Origin: Petrolisthes cinctipes
Taxonomy: Eukaryota > Arthropoda > Malacostraca > Decapoda > Porcellanidae
Length of the DNA: 64,000 nucleotides
Reading direction: 5' to 3'
Assembly (NCBI GenBank): GCA_033782935.1
Contig: JAWQEG010004822.1
Location: forward strand, 1 to 64,000
Position 1 is the stretch's first letter; each line of letters opens with the position of its first letter. Made by a program: the position numbers and the translations under genes. A model generated the notes under the pieces. That model had not been told where the DNA came from. It did not search any database and saw only the letters and a list, made by a program, of their open reading frames with translations. This document shows, in pieces, positions 63,758 to 64,000 of the stretch.

Positions 63758-64000
63758 CAAACTCGACCCAGACTCACCGACCTTGCTTGCTGCCCTACCA
63801 CGCCACACTCCACGTCACCTCCTGCAGCAGCTCTCTCTCCCCACGCGGCCACGGAAGGCAAGACTTATCCTTGCTACGGTGTCCTGGAACCACTAGCGGA
63901 ACACCTGCCTTGTATCTTGTTAATAAATTGTTACCGTGTACAATCGAATCTGTTCACCCCAATAGTAACGCAACCCCATGTTGTTACACATTTAAGGGGA

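Overview
The window is a gene-sparse, repeat-rich animal nuclear genome segment with spliced genes and GT-AG introns. I infer a decapod crustacean, or a close arthropod relative. The grounds are the very heavy (CA)n/(GA)n/(TTA)n microsatellite load, TTAGG-like strings, a tRNA-derived SINE of a kind I associate with decapods at the right edge, and a very long arthropod-type DBF4 (Chiffon) gene. The species cannot be fixed from the sequence alone.

Four protein-coding genes were rebuilt exon by exon, with intron phases that agree at every junction. (1) ACOT13/THEM2 acyl-CoA thioesterase, minus, 17837-19804, 3 coding exons, 141 aa. (2) An M1AP-like meiosis gene, minus, 21153-28087, 13 coding exons, 502 aa. 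(3) Mitochondrial ribosomal protein bL20m (mRpL20), plus, 29683-31973, 4 exons, 146 aa. (4) chiffon/DBF4, minus, 39735-57187, 7 coding exons, about 1736 aa, with a giant 4.1 kb last exon. A fifth, unrecognised four-exon reading frame (minus, 11900-13027) keeps phase across all its introns but carries one in-frame TGA.

Layout: 1-9.3 kb is mostly simple and satellite DNA. 9.3-17.8 kb holds the unrecognised frame and several hairpin elements. 17.8-32.3 kb is the gene-dense part (ACOT13, M1AP, mRpL20; the last two are head to head). 32-39.7 kb is intergenic, with many degenerate foldback elements. 39.7-57.2 kb is chiffon, whose large introns carry Tc1/mariner-like MITEs and an 840-bp foldback. 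57.2-64 kb has no gene I could support and ends in a SINE.

The genes do not form a pathway: mRpL20 and ACOT13 are mitochondrial housekeeping genes, chiffon acts in replication and chromatin, and M1AP acts in meiosis. The most notable observations are: (a) the chiffon frame has no internal methionine from residue 2 to 777, and then opens into the C-terminal half, which fits the two-product organisation reported for Drosophila chiffon; (b) several families of foldback/MITE elements, one sharing its core motif with a nearby 490-bp minisatellite, another filling intron 1 of both mitochondrial genes, and a third being a 73-bp pre-miRNA-like hairpin in two copies.
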